Assembly (NCBI RefSeq): GCF_033845285.1
Contig: NZ_JAWXCX010000001.1
Span: forward strand, 2,185,495-2,249,494
Length of the DNA: 64,000 nucleotides
Reading direction: 5' to 3'
Source: Marinococcus sp. PL1-022
GTDB lineage: Bacteria; Bacillota; Bacilli; Bacillales; Marinococcaceae
In this document: piece by piece, positions 50,028 through 58,592 of the stretch
Layout of the letters: every line of letters begins with the position of its first letter
Position numbering within the stretch: position 1 is the first letter of the stretch
Position numbers and translations under genes: made by a program
Notes under the pieces: model-generated
Told to the model about the DNA's origin: nothing
The model's input: the letters and a program-made list of their open reading frames with translations, nothing else
Databases searched by the model: none

Positions 50028-51531
50028 GACTTTTCCTCCTTCGTAAAATTTCAATTTTCCGTCCTGCTTTAATGACCAACTGGATGACATGATCAATATC
50101 TTTTTCTGTCGTTAAAGGGTTCAGCAGCGTGCATTTTAAAAACTGTCTTTCGTCTATTTTCGTCTTGGCAATTACTGCTTCGCCTGAGGCATATAGCTGC
50201 TGCTGAATTTCTCTATTGATCTCATCCTCCTCCACTTTTTCAAAGGAATGCTCTGGGCAGTATTTAAACACCACTGCATTCATTTCCGGCTTCATTAACA
50301 GGTAAAGCGCCGGCTCGTCGTTAATTTTTTCCGCGAGACGTTCGGCCTGTTTTAACCCACGGCCTATCATTTCCGCCCATTTTTCCGTTCCGAGGGTACG
50401 GAGCGTCATCAATATTTTAAGTGCATCGAATCGGCGGGTCGTCTGCGTCGAATAGTCCACAAGGTTCGTAAAGCCCTCATCCCTGTCCTCCTCCGGATTC
50501 AAATACTCCGCCCCATGTCTGATAAAACGAAAACTATCCTGGTTCCTGACTAAAAAAGCCCCGCAGCTGACCGGCTGATAAAATAATTTGTGAAAATCCA
50601 CCGCCAAAGAATCTGCGTTCTGCATCCCTTCAAGCTTGTCCGTATAATCACTGCAGAGCGCTAATGCCCCGCCAAATGCTGCGTCCACATGCATCCACAG
50701 ATTCTCTTTCTTGGCCGTATAATGAATATCGCCGAGCGGGTCAATGCTTCCAAAATCAGTTGTGCCGGCAGTAGCCACTACGGCAATCGGATGATCACCG
50801 GCTTCCCTTGCCTCCTGTATGAAGGCTTCAAGCTTTCCCGTGCTCATCTTTTTATGCTCATCTGTTGGCACGCCTACTACTGCCCGCTCTCCCAGTCCAA
50901 GCTGAACTGCCGATTTTTTGACTGTAAAGTGCGCTTCCTCTGAACAGAAAATTTTAAATCGGGCTGCTTCCGGAGGAAGACCGCCGGCTTTTACATCATG
51001 TGACAATTTCTGTGCGCAGTACTGGTCTCTTGCAAGCAGCAGCCCCATAAAATTCGACTGAGTGCCTCCGGTGGTAAATGTTCCCGCAGCAGCTTGAGGC
51101 AGCTGGTACAATTCACACAGCCAATTCACTACTTCTGTCTCCACTGCTGTTGCTGCCGGACTCTGATCCCAGGAATCCATTGATTGATTTAATGCACTCA
51201 CAATTACATCCGCGCACACCCCGGACAAAAGCGGCGGACAATGCAGATGCGCCATTGCATGAGGATGGCTGATGTTTAAAGAGGGTTTCATAATATGCTC
51301 CATTACTTCCTCAAGCACACTATCAAAAGCATGTTCATTCTCTGTGCCCTGAAAGAATTGCTTTACCTGCGGCTCTGCTGCTTCGGGCACAGGCCTTTCA
51401 CTTTCATTGAAAAATTCCGCTATATAAGCAGACGTCTGTGTTAACATTTCAAGCATTCTGCCCTTATCACCAACGCTGGTTAAAAATTCATTATCAAATG
51501 CGGTGTGCGACTCTTCCTTTACAACCGGCAT
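50017..51531 (-). CDS. PLP-dependent diamine-forming decarboxylase, RhbB/Ddc-like
   Basis: This 504-residue group II amino acid decarboxylase is of the 2,4-diaminobutyrate decarboxylase type. It has GTFTTGGTQSNFMGLL (about residue 150), HVDAAFGGALAL (about 277) and the PLP-lysine motif SLAVDFHKLFYQP (about 305). In the rhizobactin/schizokinen pathways this enzyme makes 1,3-diaminopropane; group II enzymes of related type act on lysine or ornithine, so the diamine is not fixed. No diaminobutyrate aminotransferase gene is next to it. The start ATG follows GGAGGAG. It is the first gene of the siderophore operon, controlled by the Fur boxes just upstream. Confidence 0.88.
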   Translation of the reverse strand: MPVVKEESHTAFDNEFLTSVGDKGRMLEMLTQTSAYIAEFFNESERPVPEAAEPQVKQFFQGTENEHAFDSVLEEVMEHIMKPSLNISHPHAMAHLHCPPLLSGVCADVIVSALNQSMDSWDQSPAATAVETEVVNWLCELYQLPQAAAGTFTTGGTQSNFMGLLLARDQYCAQKLSHDVKAGGLPPEAARFKIFCSEEAHFTVKKSAVQLGLGERAVVGVPTDEHKKMSTGKLEAFIQEAREAGDHPIAVVATAGTTDFGSIDPLGDIHYTAKKENLWMHVDAAFGGALALCSDYTDKLEGMQNADSLAVDFHKLFYQPVSCGAFLVRNQDSFRFIRHGAEYLNPEEDRDEGFTNLVDYSTQTTRRFDALKILMTLRTLGTEKWAEMIGRGLKQAERLAEKINDEPALYLLMKPEMNAVVFKYCPEHSFEKVEEDEINREIQQQLYASGEAVIAKTKIDERQFLKCTLLNPLTTEKDIDHVIQLVIKAGRKIEILRRRKSLGF

Positions 51532-51560
51532 ATCGTCTCCTCCATTATCTGTTATTTATA

Positions 51561-51579
51561 GATAATGAAAATCATTATC
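51561..51579. promoter_or_regulatory. Fur box 1 and proximal promoter of the siderophore operon
   Basis: GATAATGAAAATCATTATC matches the 19-base Fur consensus GATAATGATAATCATTATC at 18 positions. On the minus strand it overlaps a promoter candidate, TTGATA, 17 bases, TAAATA, so that Fur would cover the spacer. Repression in iron-rich conditions is expected. Confidence 0.9.
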
Positions 51580-51638
51580 AATTATCCCGAAAAAATAAAA
51601 GCTTCTTTCGAGCTCTTAGTTACAATGTACACACTAAT

Positions 51639-51653
51639 TGAAAATGATTATCA
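51639..51653. promoter_or_regulatory. Fur box 2 of the siderophore operon
   Basis: TGAAAATGATTATCA fits the 7-1-7 core TGATAAT-N-ATTATCA with one mismatch. It is 60 bases upstream of box 1 and may cover a second, more distal promoter. Confidence 0.8.
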
Positions 51654-51778
51654 AAGTCAATAATTGCTGTGGAATTGATTCAAAGGTTGGTGCCGGCCGA
51701 TTAAACAGTTTAGGTCTATTACCCTTTCATTCGTCCCCATCGTGACTTAATATCCACCTGCGAGCTTTCGTGTCGTTA

Positions 51779-51803
51779 GTTTAAAAACACCCCTCTCGGG
51801 TAA
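51779..51803 (+). promoter_or_regulatory. SigB-like promoter of the PRC-barrel gene
   Basis: GTTTAA (51779-51784), a 13-base spacer and GGGTAA (51798-51803) match the general-stress SigB consensus GTTTaa-N12-15-GGGTAT with one mismatch. It lies 41 bases before the start codon. Confidence 0.6.
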
Positions 51804-51843
51804 TAAGCCGGGTATCAATAACTATTATCAGGAGGTGCAGCAA

Positions 51844-52656
51844 TTGCTCGTACGTACAAAGGATTTTCAGGCATTTTGGATTTCAGCCACCGATGAAGAA
51901 GCGATAGGCGCCATTTCTGACGTCTATTTCGACTCCAGAGGCGAATGGAAGGTACGGTTTCTCGTCGCTGACACCCGTACGTGGTTTGTCGGCGGAAAGG
52001 TTCTGCTCAGTCCCCAGCTGATTAACCGCCTTGACCTGGCCGGCCAGGCCATTCAGATGAATGCTTCGAAAGACCAGATTAAAGACAGCCCGAAGCCGGA
52101 CGAACACGAACCTATTTCCCGTTCCTATGAAGCCTCGGTGCTAAATTATTACAGCCTGGAGCCTTATTGGATCCCGACAGCTGGAAGTACTGACACAGAA
52201 ACGGTCATGCCTGTAGGCGGCCCGTTCGCCCCAATGGATGACGACGATAATAATGCACGTCCTGCCCATGACACAGCTGTCACCGGCGCAGAAGAAAATG
52301 AAATGGAAGCTGCCCAAAACAAAGAAGACTACTATCTGCAGAGTACGAAGGATCTTCGCGGCTATGATATTTATACGAACGGCGAAAGCATTGGCACCAT
52401 TTCTGACGTTGTTTTTGACACAAACGACTGGAGCGTCCAGTTTATCGAAGTCGATACCGCTGGTGCACTATCAAGTGACCACTCCCTTGTTCCGGTGGAA
52501 TGGTTTAATCAGTTCAGCGCCATGGATGAAAGTGCCACCGCCAGTCTGAGCCGTGAAGCTGTGGAAAATTCGCCTGATTACGAAGCCTCCATGACACTGA
52601 CCGATGATTACGGCGAAGAAATCCGTCGTCACTTCGGCAGCCCATCAAACAGGTAA
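51844..52656 (+). CDS. Protein with two PRC-barrel domains
   Basis: The 270-residue protein has two similar PRC-barrel domains, about residues 1-75 (AIGAISDVYFDSRGEWKVRFLVAD) and 170-245 (SIGTISDVVFDTNDWSVQFIEVD), separated by an acidic linker. PRC barrels are small beta-barrels found in RimM and photosynthetic reaction centres that act in protein contacts. Two-domain proteins of this type occur in salt-tolerant bacteria, often in stress regulons, with no known activity. The start is a TTG at 51844, 8 bases after AGGAGG; the upstream GTG at 51835 overlaps that site. A SigB-like promoter lies upstream, and a terminator follows. Confidence 0.85.
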   Translation: MLVRTKDFQAFWISATDEEAIGAISDVYFDSRGEWKVRFLVADTRTWFVGGKVLLSPQLINRLDLAGQAIQMNASKDQIKDSPKPDEHEPISRSYEASVLNYYSLEPYWIPTAGSTDTETVMPVGGPFAPMDDDDNNARPAHDTAVTGAEENEMEAAQNKEDYYLQSTKDLRGYDIYTNGESIGTISDVVFDTNDWSVQFIEVDTAGALSSDHSLVPVEWFNQFSAMDESATASLSREAVENSPDYEASMTLTDDYGEEIRRHFGSPSNR

Positions 52657-52664
52657 ACGCCGGA

Positions 52665-52696
52665 CTCCCGCTGCTTAAATGCAGCGGGCTTTTTTA
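52665..52696 (+). terminator. Terminator after the PRC-barrel gene
   Basis: CCCGCTGC pairs with GCAGCGGG and is followed by CTTTTTT. Confidence 0.88.
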
Positions 52697-52778
52697 TGTG
52701 TGCTGGAACCAGAACCTCTGTGATATGTTAAAATAAATAAGCTAATAATCCTTCAAACAGCTCAGGAGTGGACTACCA

Positions 52779-53954
52779 ATGGATAAAAAAGATATTTCCG
52801 ACCTTCGCAGGCAGTTAAAAACAGACAACGATCTGCTCACAATCTCCGACATTTTTAACGTTTACATAATGAAAGAAACCACCGATATTTATCACCACCA
52901 GAGCCAGCCGTTCGAAATGCTCGACAGTGACCAGCAGGAGCTGTTTATGGCCAATTTCAAAAAGGTTCTCACCGGGCAGCTGGATGAAAAGCTATTCGAA
53001 CTGAAATTTCAGCAGGACGCTGAAGACTCCAGCCAGCTCATTCTTCATAAAGGCCTCTTAAGCCGCAATGTTGAAGACTGGAAGGAACAAATGCTTCGCA
53101 TGACCGAAAAAATGATTGAAGACCATCCGTATGAAAAGGACACTGTTATTACCTTTATCCGTGCCGACTATTTAAAGCCGGCCAAACAGCGGAACGAAGT
53201 GGAAGAAACGAGCGGCCGCGATGCAGTTTATACCAATTCTTTCATTCTCTGCAGCATTAATAAGACAGAAGAGCCGAAAAAAGAAATGCAGTTCGACTAC
53301 ATTGAGAAGGAATTTAAATACAAGGTCGAGGCCGATCCGGTTATTGATCTCAAGCATCCGCTGGCAGGCTTCCTGTTTCCGGCTATGACCGAAGGGACCG
53401 CTGACGTCAATCATGTGCTTTATGCGGCGTCGAAGCCCAATGAGCCGGACTACCGGTTTATCGAAGACGTGCTGAACGGCGAAGAGATCGTTACGGCCAA
53501 AGAAAACAAGACCGTGTTCGAGGATATTGTAAGAGACGTGGTCGGCGATCAGATGAATCCCTCCAAGCTTGCGAACGTCTACGGGGAAATTCACCGGGTC
53601 GTCGAAGAAAACGAAGAGGATACGCCGCCGATGCTTGACTATAAAGATGTCGAACGGGTACTACAGCAGAGCGGCGAGCAGGTGGATACCGACAAAGTAA
53701 AAACGGCCTTTCAGCGGGTGACCGATAACGAAACATATGAACTGAAAGCAAACAGCATCGTGCCGAAATACAACTCCAAATCCATTAAAATCAACACGAA
53801 AATCGCCAATATTTCGATCAGCCCGCAGGATCTCGAATACGTGAGACAGGTCAACTACCAGGGAAAACGCTGCATTATGATTGAAATTGAAGAGGACGCA
53901 GAGATCGAGGGCTTCAAAATGCTGCCCGAGGCCTTTGGCGAAGATACTCAGTAA
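52779..53954 (+). CDS. DUF4317-family protein
   Basis: This 391-residue protein fits the DUF4317 family of Gram-positive bacteria in length and in its opening segment (KKDISDLRRQLKTDNDLLTISDIFNVYI), the region with TKIANISISPQDLEYV, and the C-terminal EIEEDAEIEGFKMLPEAF. It has no signal peptide or membrane span, is acidic, and has no catalytic motif I can recognise. The family has no assigned function. The start ATG follows CAGGAGTGG. It is a single unit ended by a strong terminator. No neighbour suggests a role. Confidence 0.85.
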   Translation: MDKKDISDLRRQLKTDNDLLTISDIFNVYIMKETTDIYHHQSQPFEMLDSDQQELFMANFKKVLTGQLDEKLFELKFQQDAEDSSQLILHKGLLSRNVEDWKEQMLRMTEKMIEDHPYEKDTVITFIRADYLKPAKQRNEVEETSGRDAVYTNSFILCSINKTEEPKKEMQFDYIEKEFKYKVEADPVIDLKHPLAGFLFPAMTEGTADVNHVLYAASKPNEPDYRFIEDVLNGEEIVTAKENKTVFEDIVRDVVGDQMNPSKLANVYGEIHRVVEENEEDTPPMLDYKDVERVLQQSGEQVDTDKVKTAFQRVTDNETYELKANSIVPKYNSKSIKINTKIANISISPQDLEYVRQVNYQGKRCIMIEIEEDAEIEGFKMLPEAFGEDTQ

Positions 53955-53957
53955 TAA

Positions 53958-53998
53958 AACAAGGAAGGTCCCGCGCCCGGGGCCTTCCTTGTTTTTTA
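53958..53998. terminator. Bidirectional terminator
   Basis: ACAAGGAAGG-CCCG pairs with CGGG-CCTTCCTTGT, then TTTTTTAAT. It is shared by the DUF4317 gene and the convergent rlmCD gene. Confidence 0.85.
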
Positions 53999-54040
53999 AT
54001 ATACAGTTGTGCTCCTGTCATTCCTTTTGCAGGTGCCCTC

Positions 54041-55429
54041 TTATTTCCGCACCAACTTTGTGGCTACTTCCACATGCGTTGTCTGCGGGAACATGTCCAC
54101 CGGCTGGGCTTCTACAACCTCGTATCCGCCCTCCACGAGGTGCTTTAAATCCCGGGCGAGTGTCGCCGGGTTACAGGAGACGTATACGATACGTTCGGGT
54201 GCTACCTCGAGCATTGTATCAAGCAGCTGTTCGTCGCAGCCCTTCCGCGGCGGATCCACGACCACGACATCCGGACGCAGCCCGTTTGCCTTCACCCACC
54301 ACGGCATCACTTCCTCTGCTTTTCCTGTCGCAAAGGTTACATTATCAAAATGATTCAGCTGCGCGTTTCGCTTTGCATCACTCACGGCCTGTGGCACTAC
54401 CTCCACGCCGTAGACTTCCCGGGCTTTTTCTGCGAGAAACAGCGAGATGGTACCGATGCCGCAGTAAGCATCAATAACCGTTTCATGACCGCGCAGGTCC
54501 GCGTACTCCAGCGCTTTATCGTACAGCGTTTTTGTCTGGACCGGGTTCACCTGGTAAAAGGACCGCGCAGAGATCGCAAACTTCACGTCACCAATGTGGT
54601 CGTAAATGTAGTCTTCGCCCCACAGCGTCTTCGTGCGTTCACCAAAGATGACATTCGTTCGTTTCGTATTCACGTTTTGAACGATGCTTGCGGTATCCTT
54701 TACTTCATCTCGAACAGCTTCGATAAACCTTTGCTCATCCGGGATTTTTTTGCCGTTTGTAATAAGAACAATCATCAGCTGGCCGGTGGTCGGTGCGTAA
54801 CGCGTTACGACGTGTCGCAGAAAGCCGCTTCCGCTTTCTTCATCATAGGCGCTCATGCCAAACCGGCCGGCAATATCCTTTACCTGCTGGACGGCAGCGT
54901 CGTTTTCCTTCTGCTGAATAATGCACTCATCCATATCAATAATGTTATGCGTACGCTTCTGGTAAAAGCCTGCCTTCAGCTGTCCGTCCTCTTTTACCCC
55001 GATCGGCACCTGGGCTTTGTTGCGGTAGCGCCACGGGGCCTCCATGCCGATCGTATCACGGACCACTGCTTCATCGAGGCCGCCGATCCGTTCGAACGCA
55101 TCCTTCACCTGTTTATGCTTGTAGCGGAGCTGGGCATCGTAGGTCATATGCTGCAGCTGGCAGCCGCCGCATTTTACATAAATCGGGCACGGCGCTTCGG
55201 TTCGTTCGCTGCTTTCTTCAAGAACAGTAATAAGCTTTCCAAAGCCGTAGCCTTTTTTTGTTTTAATAACCTTGGCCTCTACACGCTCGCCGGGCAGGGC
55301 GTACGGAATAAACATCGCATATCCGTCGATTCTTCCAACTCCGTGTCCTTCATGGGTTAAATCCTCAATTGTCGTCTCTATTAATTCATTTTTTTCTACC
55401 GGGGCTTCCGGCTTATTTTGCTTACTCAT
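54041..55429 (-). CDS. rlmCD: 23S rRNA (uracil-C5)-methyltransferase
   Basis: This 462-residue enzyme has an N-terminal TRAM RNA-binding domain (about residues 18-75), an iron-sulfur cysteine set (CPIYVKCGGCQLQH, about 82), and a SAM-dependent methyltransferase domain with DAYCGIGTISLFLA (about 320), DPPRKGCD (about 385) and the nucleophile cysteine in VSCNPATLARDL (about 413). Bacillus RlmCD methylates both U747 and U1939 of 23S rRNA; RlmD of Gram-negatives only U1939. The former is the closer relative for a Bacillaceae genome. The start is placed at ATG 55429 after GGAAGGAACG; an ATG at 55450 is also in frame. It is a single-gene unit. Confidence 0.93.
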   Translation of the reverse strand: MSKQNKPEAPVEKNELIETTIEDLTHEGHGVGRIDGYAMFIPYALPGERVEAKVIKTKKGYGFGKLITVLEESSERTEAPCPIYVKCGGCQLQHMTYDAQLRYKHKQVKDAFERIGGLDEAVVRDTIGMEAPWRYRNKAQVPIGVKEDGQLKAGFYQKRTHNIIDMDECIIQQKENDAAVQQVKDIAGRFGMSAYDEESGSGFLRHVVTRYAPTTGQLMIVLITNGKKIPDEQRFIEAVRDEVKDTASIVQNVNTKRTNVIFGERTKTLWGEDYIYDHIGDVKFAISARSFYQVNPVQTKTLYDKALEYADLRGHETVIDAYCGIGTISLFLAEKAREVYGVEVVPQAVSDAKRNAQLNHFDNVTFATGKAEEVMPWWVKANGLRPDVVVVDPPRKGCDEQLLDTMLEVAPERIVYVSCNPATLARDLKHLVEGGYEVVEAQPVDMFPQTTHVEVATKLVRK

Positions 55430-55558
55430 TATTTCGTTCCTTCCGTTCATTCTAGTCTGTCAGCAAAATTGTAACACAGGAGCAGTTTGGCGTCCGTCTG
55501 TTCGCACGCTATAATGTAGGAACACTAGAAGCAAATGGTTAGAAATGGAGAGATTTGT

Positions 55559-56056
55559 ATGAACATCCGTCTCATTGAGACGACCGATGCCAGCGATCAC
55601 CTGGCGTTCAGCCAGCAGCTCGACAATAAAACGTCCTATATGCTTTTGGAGCCGGGAGAGCGAAGGCCAACGGCCGAACAGCATCAGCATATGGTCAACG
55701 AGTTTATTATGAAGGATCATCTTGTGCTTTTTGTTGTGGAGGATGCGGGTGCGGTCGTGGGGCACGCGATGGGGGTCGGAGGCAGTACCATTCGTAATTA
55801 CCGAACCGCCTCTGTCGTTATAGGCATCCTGCCGGCCTACCACCGTCTGGGCATTGGCAGCCGGCTGCTCGGACGTATCGAAGCATGGGCGATAGAACGA
55901 AGTCTTCACCGCCTGGAGCTGACCGTAATAGAAGAAAATACGGGAGCACGTGCTCTCTACGAACGCTTCGGCTTTCGGGAGGAGGGCGTCAAAAGAAACT
56001 CGCTTTTTGCCCACGGAGCGTATGTTAACGAAATAATGATGGCTAAGCTGCTGTAG
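55559..56056 (+). CDS. GNAT acetyltransferase
   Basis: This 165-residue Gcn5-related acetyltransferase has VVIGILPAYHRLGIGSRLLGRIEAWA (acetyl-CoA motif RLGIGS, about residues 90-110) and a C-terminal HRLELTVIEENTGARALYERFGFREEG, typical of RimI/PaiA-like members. The start is the ATG at 55559, 5 bases after GGAGAGA; an ATG at 55535 lacks a binding site. The substrate is unknown. The gap to the potassium channel gene downstream is 14 bases, so the two probably form an operon. Confidence 0.87.
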   Translation: MNIRLIETTDASDHLAFSQQLDNKTSYMLLEPGERRPTAEQHQHMVNEFIMKDHLVLFVVEDAGAVVGHAMGVGGSTIRNYRTASVVIGILPAYHRLGIGSRLLGRIEAWAIERSLHRLELTVIEENTGARALYERFGFREEGVKRNSLFAHGAYVNEIMMAKLL

Positions 56057-56070
56057 AAAGGAGCAACACT

Positions 56071-56796
56071 GTGCGTATTTCATTTGAAGCGATTTATGAG
56101 TTGATTCTTGCTGCTCTCTTAATATTTTCATTGACGGTAGATTTGCCGCCGGACCAGTCACGGGCACTTGATGTATTTATTTACGTGTTGTTTGTGATTG
56201 ATTTTGCTGTCCGCTTTTTTGCGAGCGACAACAAGTGGCAGTACGTTAAAAGTAATCCACTCGAGCTGATCGCCATTCTGCCGCTCGGGGAAATTTTCCG
56301 GGCTGCCCGACTCGTTCGTCTCTTAAAAGTCCTGCGTTTGATTGTACTTTTCAGCCGGAAGCACTCTCCATTCGACGTATTTTTTTCTAAATACCATATA
56401 GACAGAGCTGTCATTATTGTCGGCGTGCTCCTGTTTGCGGCCAGTCTTTCCATGCGATGGATTGAACCAGATTTTCACACTTATGAGGAGGCGCTGTGGT
56501 GGGCAATCGTCACGACGACCACAGTCGGATACGGAGATTTCATTCCAGTAACAACTGCCGGCCGGATTATTGCAAGCATTCTGATGATCGTCGGCATCGG
56601 CCTGATAGGCGTGATCACCGGGACTGTAGCAGCCTTTTTCTCTCAGAACCAACGCGCGCTGCCTCCCGAAGCCCGGCACGTGCAGGAAACGCTGAACCGC
56701 TACCCGAAAATTACCACCAAAGAAATGGATGACATGATTGCTTCACTCGAAAGGTGGAAGGAGCGCTACAAGAAAGAGGAAGATCAATCATCGTAG
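56071..56796 (+). CDS. Potassium channel, voltage-gated type
   Basis: This 241-residue protein has six predicted helices: S1-S4-like (about residues 5-95, with EIFRAARLVRLLKVLRLI carrying the positive charges) and a pore with the intact filter TTTTVGYGDFIPVT (about 147-160). A cytoplasmic tail without a RCK domain ends the protein. It should conduct K+ under control of membrane potential. The start is a GTG at 56071 after AAAGGAG. It is 14 bases downstream of a GNAT gene. Its last 13 bases overlap the convergent acetyltransferase gene on the other strand. It is a paralogue of the degenerate protein at 1036-1674. Confidence 0.92.
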   Translation: MRISFEAIYELILAALLIFSLTVDLPPDQSRALDVFIYVLFVIDFAVRFFASDNKWQYVKSNPLELIAILPLGEIFRAARLVRLLKVLRLIVLFSRKHSPFDVFFSKYHIDRAVIIVGVLLFAASLSMRWIEPDFHTYEEALWWAIVTTTTVGYGDFIPVTTAGRIIASILMIVGIGLIGVITGTVAAFFSQNQRALPPEARHVQETLNRYPKITTKEMDDMIASLERWKERYKKEEDQSS

Positions 56797-57314
56797 CTGT
56801 CTTCCTCTTCCACACCGATCACCTGGCTGCGGCGTTCAAGCAGGACCACGTCCCGCCAGCGCCCCTGCATTTTGCCAATACGCTCCCGTACACCTACTTC
56901 ACGGAACCCTTTGCGCCGGTGAATGCGCAGACTGTAATCATTTTCCGGAAAAATACCGGCCTGCAGCATCCAATAGCCTTCTGCTTCTGCTTTTTCAATT
57001 AATGCCTCCAGAAGCGTTCCGCCTACGCCCCGCCCGCGTTCATCCTGATGAATATAGACATTTGTTTCGCCTACACCTTCATATACTTCCCGGCCGGAAA
57101 CCGGTGCGAGCGCTGCCCAGCCGATTACTTTTTCAGTTGTAGTGTCGATAGCAACGAGACGGCAGGCCAGGTCGTGCGTCGCTGACCACAGCTCCCATGA
57201 CGGCGCCTCCGTTTCAAATGTCGCATGCTCGCTCATAATTCCCATTTCGTATATGTCCCGGACTTCAGGCCAATGCTCCTTTTGCATTCTAGTTATGTAG
57301 TAGTCCACGTGCAT
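56784..57314 (-). CDS. GNAT acetyltransferase, phosphinothricin/methionine sulfoximine type
   Basis: This 176-residue enzyme of the PAT/MddA/YwnH type has the acceptor segment FETEAPSWELW, VYIHQDERGRGVGGTLLEALI (acetyl-CoA motif RGRGVG, about residues 91-104) and YSLRIHRRKGFREVGVRERIG. Such enzymes acetylate glutamine-synthetase inhibitors or methionine derivatives, but specificity varies. The C-terminus has an acidic tail (GVEEEDSYDD). The start ATG is preceded by AAGGGGTAG. The gene converges on the potassium channel gene with a 13-base overlap. Confidence 0.87.
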   Translation of the reverse strand: MHVDYYITRMQKEHWPEVRDIYEMGIMSEHATFETEAPSWELWSATHDLACRLVAIDTTTEKVIGWAALAPVSGREVYEGVGETNVYIHQDERGRGVGGTLLEALIEKAEAEGYWMLQAGIFPENDYSLRIHRRKGFREVGVRERIGKMQGRWRDVVLLERRSQVIGVEEEDSYDD

Positions 57315-57389
57315 CTACCCCTTATCCTGTTTTTTTCCTAGAATAACATACCTGTTTTTCTTTTGTTTATTTCAGCATCCACCCTCAGG

Positions 57390-57411
57390 TTGTTTATAAT
57401 TCAATAAACAA
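57390..57411. repeat. Inverted repeat before the aldo/keto reductase gene
   Basis: TTGTTTAT (57390-57397) and ATAAACAA (57404-57411) are perfect reverse complements separated by 6 bases, about 70 bases before the gene. It may be an operator. It lacks the G+C content of a terminator. Confidence 0.5.
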
Positions 57412-57479
57412 AGGAATACTTTTCACGTACCCCGTCTCTTTGCCACAGTGAATTATACTTATGAAAAGGACGTGTTTGC

Positions 57480-58460
57480 ATGAAGTATCGTCGATTAGGG
57501 AACTCCGGCGTAAAAGTAAGTGAAATCGGCCTTGGCAGCTGGCTTACCTACGGCTCTTCTGTGGAGGACCAGACTGCAGGCAACATCATTCACCATGCAT
57601 ATGAAAACGGCATTAATTTCTTTGACACCGCGAACGCCTATAACCGGGGCGAAGCGGAAAAGGTCGTAGGCAAAGCGTTAAGCTCCTATAACCGGGACAG
57701 CTACGTGCTTGCTTCGAAGGTATATTTCCCAATGGGAGACGGACCGAATGACCGTGGACTTTCCCGCAAGCACATTATGGAGCAGTGCGATGCCAGCCTG
57801 CAGCGCCTCGGAACGGATTATATGGATTTGTATCAATGCCACCGCTATGATCCAGATACTCCGCTCGAAGAGACGCTGATGGCACTTGACGACCTTGTTC
57901 GCCAGGGTAAAATATTGTACTACGGCTTCAGCGAATGGTCCGGAGCCCAGATCAGTGATGCGGCGCATATTGCCGATAAACGAAACCTTCACCGGCCGGT
58001 GTCGAACCAGCCAATCTACAACATGCTCGTACGCTACATTGAGAAAGAAGTACTTCCGATCAGCGAACGCGAAGGACTCGGGCAGGTCGTCTTTTCCCCG
58101 CTTGCCCAGGGCATTTTAACCGGTAAATACCGTCCGGGCGAGCAGCCTCCAGCTGACAGCCGCGCTGCCAATTCAGATATTAATTTTGCGATGGACCGTT
58201 TCATGGACGACCGCATTCTCGAAAATGTTGTCAAGCTGGAGAATTTAGCCCGTAACGAGCTCGGTGTTAAGCTTTCCCAGCTTGCCCTTGCCTGGATTCT
58301 CCGAAAGCCTGGCGTAAGCTCTACTATCGTCGGAGCGAGCCGTCCCGAACAGCTTGAAGAAAATTTAAAAGCTGCCGAGCTGGAGCTCCCGCACAATCTG
58401 CTCGATGAAATCGACAGTACCCTCCAGGAAATCGAAGGTGTTACCTCCAGGCTTCATTAA
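57480..58460 (+). CDS. Aldo/keto reductase, Kv-beta-like family
   Basis: This 326-residue TIM-barrel oxidoreductase is of the AKR6/AKR14 type. The catalytic set is Asp in FFDTANAYNRGEAE (about residue 45), Tyr in the same segment, Lys in LASKVYFPM (about 77) and His in YQCHRYDPDT (about 115). The NADP-binding end is GASRPEQLEENLKA (about 295). Relatives include YghZ, which reduces glyceraldehyde 3-phosphate, and the beta subunits of eukaryotic K+ channels. The start ATG follows AAGGACGTG. The substrate is not known. It is a single gene upstream of the aldehyde dehydrogenase. Confidence 0.9.
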   Translation: MKYRRLGNSGVKVSEIGLGSWLTYGSSVEDQTAGNIIHHAYENGINFFDTANAYNRGEAEKVVGKALSSYNRDSYVLASKVYFPMGDGPNDRGLSRKHIMEQCDASLQRLGTDYMDLYQCHRYDPDTPLEETLMALDDLVRQGKILYYGFSEWSGAQISDAAHIADKRNLHRPVSNQPIYNMLVRYIEKEVLPISEREGLGQVVFSPLAQGILTGKYRPGEQPPADSRAANSDINFAMDRFMDDRILENVVKLENLARNELGVKLSQLALAWILRKPGVSSTIVGASRPEQLEENLKAAELELPHNLLDEIDSTLQEIEGVTSRLH

Positions 58461-58512
58461 ATACTTTCCCTCCGACCACGGCGGGATTATTTTTATATAC
58501 AGAACTTCTATA

Positions 58513-58562
58513 TTTTCATTATTTTTAAATGGTGCTATAATGAACTTGTGTAAGCGTTTCCA
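58513..58562 (+). promoter_or_regulatory. Promoter and cre site of the aldehyde dehydrogenase operon
   Basis: TTTTCA (58513-58518), a 17-base spacer and consensus TATAAT (58536-58541) form the promoter. TGTAAGCGTTTCCA (58549-58562) fully matches the cre core TGNNANCGNNNNCA and covers the start of transcription, so CcpA should repress the operon when glucose is present. Confidence 0.82.
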
Positions 58563-58592
58563 ATTTTTCTCTAATACGAAGGAGGATTTTGC

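Larger units (their letters stand above)
51532..51843. other. Intergenic control region between siderophore operon and PRC-barrel gene
   Basis: The 312-base divergent intergenic region contains the two Fur boxes toward the left and a SigB-like promoter toward the right. I see no gene in it. Confidence 0.6.

Noticed and set aside
54350-55360. 336-residue open frame on the plus strand opposite rlmCD
   Set aside because: Antisense to a gene with intact methyltransferase motifs; no plausible start site.
55460-56167. 235-residue open frame on the minus strand opposite the GNAT gene at 55559
   Set aside because: The sense frame has clear acetyltransferase motifs, a ribosome site and a proper start.
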